This document shows positions 15,712-19,264 of a stretch of DNA of 19,264 nt, piece after piece. Where the stretch lies: contig CAZAOG010000045.1 in the NCBI GenBank assembly GCA_964486645.1, forward strand, positions 1 through 19,264, read 5' to 3'. The translations under genes were made by a program, and so were the position numbers. Source of the stretch: GCA-002790365 sp964486645 (GTDB lineage Bacteria; Bacteroidota; Ignavibacteria; Ignavibacteriales; Ignavibacteriaceae). The notes under the pieces are model-generated. The model did not search any database and was not told the origin of the DNA. It saw only the letters and a program-made list of their open reading frames with translations. Positions within the stretch are counted from its first letter, which is position 1. Every line of letters starts with the position of its first letter.

Positions 15712-15815
15712 AGTGCCGCTCCTGCCTGCCGCCGGAGGGAGCGGAACTTTAATAACAAAGCTAATCGGAAAAAAAATATAAGCTCCGGAGGAGCAGCTTG
15801 CCAGGCTCTGACGGG
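15712..15815. repeat. GC-rich palindromic patch, possible dispersed intergenic repeat
   Basis: Two GC-rich palindromic blocks stand out in AT-rich sequence. In the first, AGTGCCGCTCC (15712-15722) pairs with GGAGCGGAACT (15738-15748) with one mismatch. The second contains the perfect palindrome GCTCCGGAGGAGC (15782-15794) followed by AGCTTGCCAGGCT. Both share CCGGAGG followed by AGC. Palindromes of this sort occur as dispersed repeats between genes in this superphylum (recalled, not searched). No transposase is nearby. Confidence 0.4.
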
Positions 15816-15872
15816 ACATATTAAAAAAAAATAAAAGTATTTCGCACTATTCGAATCGGACAAGTTGCTTCT

Positions 15873-16040
15873 ATGAAGCTATTAATTCTTCCATTACCTT
15901 CAAAATTCTTTTTGTTTATTTCAATGTTTTTGACAGATGTGAAATTTTTAATTTTCGAAAATCTCTTCCTTTTATTGTTTGCATATTACATCACGGGTTG
16001 TTATTTTCTATTAGATAAATCAATCGGTAATAAAAAATAA
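15873..16040 (+). CDS. Possible small membrane protein, 55 aa, directly before the octahaem cytochrome
   Basis: An open frame of 55 codons starts at an ATG (MKLLILPLPSKF) and ends in TAA 11 bases before the cytochrome ATG. It would encode two hydrophobic stretches, about residues 12-20 and 25-47, and a basic end (DKSIGNKK), compatible with a small membrane subunit. There is no Shine-Dalgarno before its ATG, and AT-rich spacers easily give Phe/Leu-rich chance frames, so I rate it as tentative. The argument for it is position: HAO-like cytochromes usually need a membrane quinol-linked partner and none is otherwise visible here. Confidence 0.35.
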   Translation: MKLLILPLPSKFFLFISMFLTDVKFLIFENLFLLLFAYYITGCYFLLDKSIGNKK

Positions 16041-16051
16041 TAGGGGAAGTT

Positions 16052-17299
16052 ATGAAAACTATCATTTTTTTAGTACTCTTTTTTATCCTATTCCTACCCG
16101 CCACTATTTATTCGCAGGATTGCGTAAGCTGCCATAAAAAAACTACTCCGGGTATTGTAAAAGATTGGCAGGTAAGTGAACATTCGAAAAATGAAATTGA
16201 TTGTTCGGATTGTCACGGAGACCTGCATAAAACATCAACCGATTTTAACAAAGCCGATATTCCCACATCCGAAACCTGCAGCAGTTGTCACGAAGAAAAA
16301 GTTGAACAATTCAGCAAGGGAAAACACGCTGCTGCTTGGATAGCATTAAAAGCAATGCCTACATTTCACATGCAGCCGATGGTAATGACCGAAGGATTGA
16401 AAGGCTGCGGAGGCTGTCATAAAATAGGTTTAAAATCCAAAGAAGACATTAAAAAGCTTAAAGCCGAAAGCGGTGGTTTCGGTATAGCCTCTTGCGATGC
16501 CTGCCATACACGTCATACGTTTTCCGTGAAAGAAGCAAAGCAGCCTCAAGCTTGTCAAACCTGTCATATGGGATTTGACCATCCTCAGTGGGAAATGTAC
16601 TCGGGATCAAAACACGGTGTACGTAATTCACTAAAACAATTGGGTATTCTTCCGGAGGATGCTTCCGCACCGACTTGTCAAACTTGTCATATGCAGAACG
16701 GTGATCACGAAGTTAGAACCGCTTGGGGATTTTTGGGGGTCCGGTTACCCTTGCCTGAGGATAAACAGTGGGCGGCAGACAGAGTTTCAATATTACAAGG
16801 TTTGGGTGTTTTGGATCCTTCCGGTAAACCTACCCCAAGACTGGATGTTGTAAAAGCCGGAGATGTAGCTCGTTTAACGCAAGAAGCCTGGCAGAAAGAA
16901 AGAGATAAAATGCTGCAGACATGTACGCAATGTCACTCTTCCAATTTTGCAAAAGCCGAAATGGAAAAAGGCGATAAAATGATTAAACAAATAGATCGGC
17001 TTATGGGAAAAGCAATTAGGATTGTAGAAGGTTTGTATAAAGACGGCATTCTGAAAAAACCAAAAAACTATGCTTATGCTTTTCCGGATTTGCTTGCTTT
17101 TCACGATGCATCAACCGTAATAGAGCAGAAATTATTTGTAATGTTTTTAGAGCACAGAATGAGAGCGTTTCAGGGTACTTTCCATGCAAGTCCGGATTAC
17201 GCAATGTGGTACGGATGGAGTGCAATGCAGACGGATCTTGTTGAAATAACGGAACTTGCAAAACAGATGAGAAAAGAACATTTATCAAATAATAAATAA
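16052..17299 (+). CDS. Octahaem c-type cytochrome, hydroxylamine-oxidoreductase-like family
   Basis: This is an exported 415-aa multihaem cytochrome. Residues 1-21 are a signal peptide (MKTIIFLVLFFILFLPATIYS), so haem is attached in the periplasm. Eight CXXCH sites occur at residues 24, 51, 76, 119, 148, 168, 209 and 291. The block EGLKGCGGCHKIG, seven closely spaced haems followed by an eighth far downstream, and the C-terminal PDYAMWYGW fit the HAO-like family, whose members interconvert nitrogen oxides, hydroxylamine and ammonium or hydrazine. Asp218-His219 just after haem 7 and Tyr383 in PDY are candidates for active-site residues corresponding to Asp267/His268 and the P460 cross-link Tyr467 of Nitrosomonas HAO, but I could not align them. 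A strong Shine-Dalgarno AGGGGAAG precedes the ATG. It is shorter than Nitrosomonas HAO. No NapC/NrfH-type partner follows. Confidence 0.9.
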   Translation: MKTIIFLVLFFILFLPATIYSQDCVSCHKKTTPGIVKDWQVSEHSKNEIDCSDCHGDLHKTSTDFNKADIPTSETCSSCHEEKVEQFSKGKHAAAWIALKAMPTFHMQPMVMTEGLKGCGGCHKIGLKSKEDIKKLKAESGGFGIASCDACHTRHTFSVKEAKQPQACQTCHMGFDHPQWEMYSGSKHGVRNSLKQLGILPEDASAPTCQTCHMQNGDHEVRTAWGFLGVRLPLPEDKQWAADRVSILQGLGVLDPSGKPTPRLDVVKAGDVARLTQEAWQKERDKMLQTCTQCHSSNFAKAEMEKGDKMIKQIDRLMGKAIRIVEGLYKDGILKKPKNYAYAFPDLLAFHDASTVIEQKLFVMFLEHRMRAFQGTFHASPDYAMWYGWSAMQTDLVEITELAKQMRKEHLSNNK

Positions 17300-17309
17300 G
17301 AAAATAAAA

Positions 17310-17343
17310 AACCCCATTCTCAAAGTATTTTGGGAATGGGGTT
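17310..17343 (-). terminator. Intrinsic terminator of the 566-aa gene
   Basis: AACCCCATTCTCAAA (17310-17324) pairs with the complementary 17329-17343 over 15 positions with one G-U wobble, enclosing a four-base loop. Read on the minus strand the stem is followed at once by a T-rich run (TTTTTATTTT), the classical rho-independent form, 24 bases after the stop of the minus-strand gene. Read on the plus strand there is no T run, though the hairpin could still help end the cytochrome message. Confidence 0.85.
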
Positions 17344-17366
17344 AAAATATATCAATCCATTTGATA

Positions 17367-19067
17367 TTAAGCTTTCATTCTTAGTCCCTTATCTTCGTGG
17401 ATAAAGAGCCAGCTGCAGACTCTTCCGATATTAATTTCATTGAAATTATTCCAATAAGCTTTTGTCCTTACGTGTGTGGAACTTGTATCATTTTCCGGTA
17501 TGCTGTTTGCTTCTTCGATTAATTCAGCCAACCTTTTCTGCCATTTTTTAATATTGGCGGGACGTAGATCCACCCAGCCTTCATTAGCCCATTTTTCTTT
17601 TCTTTCTTCCGTAATTTCCAATTCATTTTCACCTCTGTAAGGAGGAATAATTATTGTATCTGCTCTTAACAAAGAATTACCGTCCGGTAAAAGAATCGGT
17701 ATGCCGATTGAAATAATCTGGCTCCGTATTTTATCATTTTCCACAATAATATTATAACATTTTTCGGCTAATTCTTCCGCATCGTCGTTAATTACATCCA
17801 TCATTGTTTTGTGGATTCTGCCGATCAAATAAATTTCATATAATAGCTTCGATAACCTCGGTGGTCCGAGCAGTTCGAAAGCAACACTATCCACACCGTT
17901 TATTTTTTCCAATTCGGATAATTTAGTAACCGCAGTGTGCTGCATATATCCGGCGCGGTATGTCGGTTCCAATGTAGCGTGGTCAAGCGAACTTACAATG
18001 TCGTGACCCGTATTGCCGCCTTTAATTTCAAAAATAACAACGTCGGCAATTTCTTCGGGGGTTACAAATTCCATTTGTTTTTGTGCGGTTATCGTTTCAA
18101 ATTCACCCTTGGAAAAGATCCCGTTTTCTCCCGTGTCAATAAAAACAGATTTTAATACTTCGCCGGATTTATGAAAATTTCCACCTGTGTTTAATACCAG
18201 TTTATTATTTAACGGTACCGCCTGCGTTAAGGGTACGTCGTATAATTCAATGGGTTTGCCTTTTCGTTTTATTTCTCCGAACTCAATTCTCTTCCAAGCA
18301 ATTGCTCCCGTAGGTTTTATTTCTTTTATGATAGGTCCTTCCGGAGTTCTTGCCATTAAAAACAACAACAATGTATGTGCACCTGCAATAGAAGATTTAC
18401 TAAGTAAAACTCTCGAAGGTTTTTCTTCGCTGTGAGTATAAGGAATATTCAATCCCATTCCCCCGGTTCCGCTTGTACCTATTTTCACATAAGTCTCGGT
18501 ATTTATATCCGTCATACAAGTGTAAAGAATTTGCACGTGTCTGATCAATTGGGGAATATAAAGAGTGCACAATAATTTTTCAGTACTTTCTACAATATCT
18601 TCATATGAAGATTTATTTTTTATTTGCTTCGAAATAGTTCTGTATGTATGATAAACATCCTGATAAGCAATTGCCGTTGCAGTATTAATACAATCTATTA
18701 TTATTTCCGGTTTGTATTTTTTAGTAAGTGCGTAAATGGATGAATTAACTAAAATTTCTTCTGTAAGTTCCTCTAAAGTATCGGCCATTAAAACTTTTCT
18801 TTTAACCGGGTCCGTAAGTAATTCACCTCTGGGTATATCTTTAAATTCATTTCTTACAAAGATATCTCCGCCCCAAGGAATAAAATAATTCTTTCCTTTT
18901 TCGGGAAATTGTTTCTCTAAATTATTAACAGCCTCTTCGGCTTCAGATAATTTTAATGATGAGATAATAATGCGGGAAGGATTGCACCTTATTATTTTTT
19001 TTGCGATAGCGTTGCCGACCAGACCAAATCCGCCGAGAATTAGTATTGTTTTATTTTGAATATTCAT
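17367..19067 (-). CDS. Rossmann-fold NAD(P)-binding protein of unknown function, 566 aa
   Basis: The N terminus has a beta-alpha-beta nucleotide-binding fold with the GGFGLVG motif (residues 12-18) followed by a segment typical of extended short-chain dehydrogenases (NAIAKKIIRCNPSRIIISS). The rest, about 400 residues, I cannot assign: it has conserved-looking stretches such as GTSGTGGMGLNIPYTHS, GPIIKEIKPTGAIAWKRIEFGEI and DIVSSLDHATLEPTYRAGY, without a signal peptide or membrane segment. It is much longer than classical SDR enzymes and lacks an obvious Tyr-x3-Lys catalytic pair in the usual place, so the catalysed reaction, if any, is unknown. It faces the cytochrome gene convergently and has its own terminator. 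The start at 19067 gives a normal Rossmann N terminus; the preceding Shine-Dalgarno is weak. Confidence 0.75.
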   Translation of the reverse strand: MNIQNKTILILGGFGLVGNAIAKKIIRCNPSRIIISSLKLSEAEEAVNNLEKQFPEKGKNYFIPWGGDIFVRNEFKDIPRGELLTDPVKRKVLMADTLEELTEEILVNSSIYALTKKYKPEIIIDCINTATAIAYQDVYHTYRTISKQIKNKSSYEDIVESTEKLLCTLYIPQLIRHVQILYTCMTDINTETYVKIGTSGTGGMGLNIPYTHSEEKPSRVLLSKSSIAGAHTLLLFLMARTPEGPIIKEIKPTGAIAWKRIEFGEIKRKGKPIELYDVPLTQAVPLNNKLVLNTGGNFHKSGEVLKSVFIDTGENGIFSKGEFETITAQKQMEFVTPEEIADVVIFEIKGGNTGHDIVSSLDHATLEPTYRAGYMQHTAVTKLSELEKINGVDSVAFELLGPPRLSKLLYEIYLIGRIHKTMMDVINDDAEELAEKCYNIIVENDKIRSQIISIGIPILLPDGNSLLRADTIIIPPYRGENELEITEERKEKWANEGWVDLRPANIKKWQKRLAELIEEANSIPENDTSSTHVRTKAYWNNFNEINIGRVCSWLFIHEDKGLRMKA

Positions 19068-19264
19068 TTTTAACCCAATAAATTAGAAGAATGTAATATC
19101 TAAAATTACGGTTTGTACAGCTTATTGGCAATCAAGGTGGATTATAATAAATTGAATTTCTTTTATTTGTACAAAAAAAACAAAAAACACGAGATTTCCG
19201 AAATCTTTAACAGCAATTCAGAGCCAAAATTAAAATTACCCAAAAACAACGCGTTACGAATAAA

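Larger units (their letters stand above)
15309..16051. other. Repeat-bearing spacer before the octahaem cytochrome, 743 bp
   Basis: This is the longest stretch without an established gene. From left to right it holds AT-rich sequence with a short minus-strand open frame I do not accept (15305-15487), a direct repeat built on ACTATAGT (15637-15660), and a small palindrome (ACTAAT-AAA-ATTAGT, 15681-15695). Then come a perfect -7-type box TACTTTTG (15700-15707, no -33), a GC-rich palindromic patch (15712-15815), and a 55-codon open frame ending 11 bases before the cytochrome ATG. Confidence 0.65.

Noticed and set aside
15930..15956. TTGACA followed by TAATTTTC as a cytochrome promoter
   Set aside because: It lies inside the possible 55-aa frame and the spacing (about 13-16 bases) suits neither the sigma-70 nor the Bacteroidota pattern.
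1..19264. tRNA or rRNA genes, CRISPR arrays, IS elements, toxin-antitoxin pairs
   Set aside because: I saw no cloverleaf-like sequence, regularly spaced repeats, transposase-like frame or toxin/antitoxin pair anywhere in the window.

Overview
The window is AT-rich (roughly one third G+C by eye) and reads as a chromosomal segment from the Bacteroidota/Chlorobiota/Ignavibacteriota superphylum. The support is a TonB-dependent receptor with an N-terminal carboxypeptidase-regulatory-like domain next to a DUF4249-type lipoprotein, NarX/NarL-type signalling genes, a small-form PurL, and several boxes resembling the Bacteroidota -7 element TAnnTTTG. Some genes also carry clear Shine-Dalgarno sequences. 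The multihaem cytochrome and the nitric-oxide repair genes would fit an Ignavibacteria-like facultative or anaerobic bacterium. That placement is inference; no rRNA or tRNA gene is present.

Layout. (1) 45-3237, minus strand: a 77-aa small protein, a PAS-containing NarX-type histidine kinase and a NarL/LuxR response regulator form a tight operon. A 147-aa secreted protein and a 192-aa membrane protein follow downstream. (2) 3238-3760: a divergent intergenic region with a TACGTA-based dyad and a long imperfect hairpin. (3) 3761-4802, plus: a trypsin-fold protein whose catalytic His position appears to be Arg, overlapped by a small two-helix membrane protein. (4) 5045-5581: a PlsC-like acyltransferase. 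(5) 5654-9851: an outer-membrane cassette of TonB-dependent receptor, DUF4249-like lipoprotein, and a double-rhodanese lipoprotein lacking both active-site cysteines. (6) 9941-13115: purL overlapped by a YihY/BrkB-family membrane protein gene. (7) 13431-15308: an Rrf2 Fe-S regulator, the RIC di-iron repair protein and a TPR protein. (8) 15309-16051: a repeat-bearing spacer with a possible 55-aa membrane ORF. (9) 16052-17299: an octahaem c-type cytochrome of the hydroxylamine-oxidoreductase-like family. (10) 17367-19067, minus: a 566-aa Rossmann-fold protein of unknown role, closed by a strong intrinsic terminator.

How it may fit together. Regions 7-9 look like a nitrosative-stress or nitrogen-oxide module: an Fe-S sensor, an Fe-S/NO damage repair protein, and a periplasmic octahaem enzyme. 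The best regulatory observation is a shared 24-bp imperfect palindrome in front of both the Rrf2 gene and the RIC gene, 19 of 24 positions identical, each next to a promoter-like box pair. Other points worth a second look are the Cys-less double rhodanese in the TonB cassette, the His-less protease-like protein with its overlapping membrane partner, and the unassigned 55-aa ORF immediately before the cytochrome.
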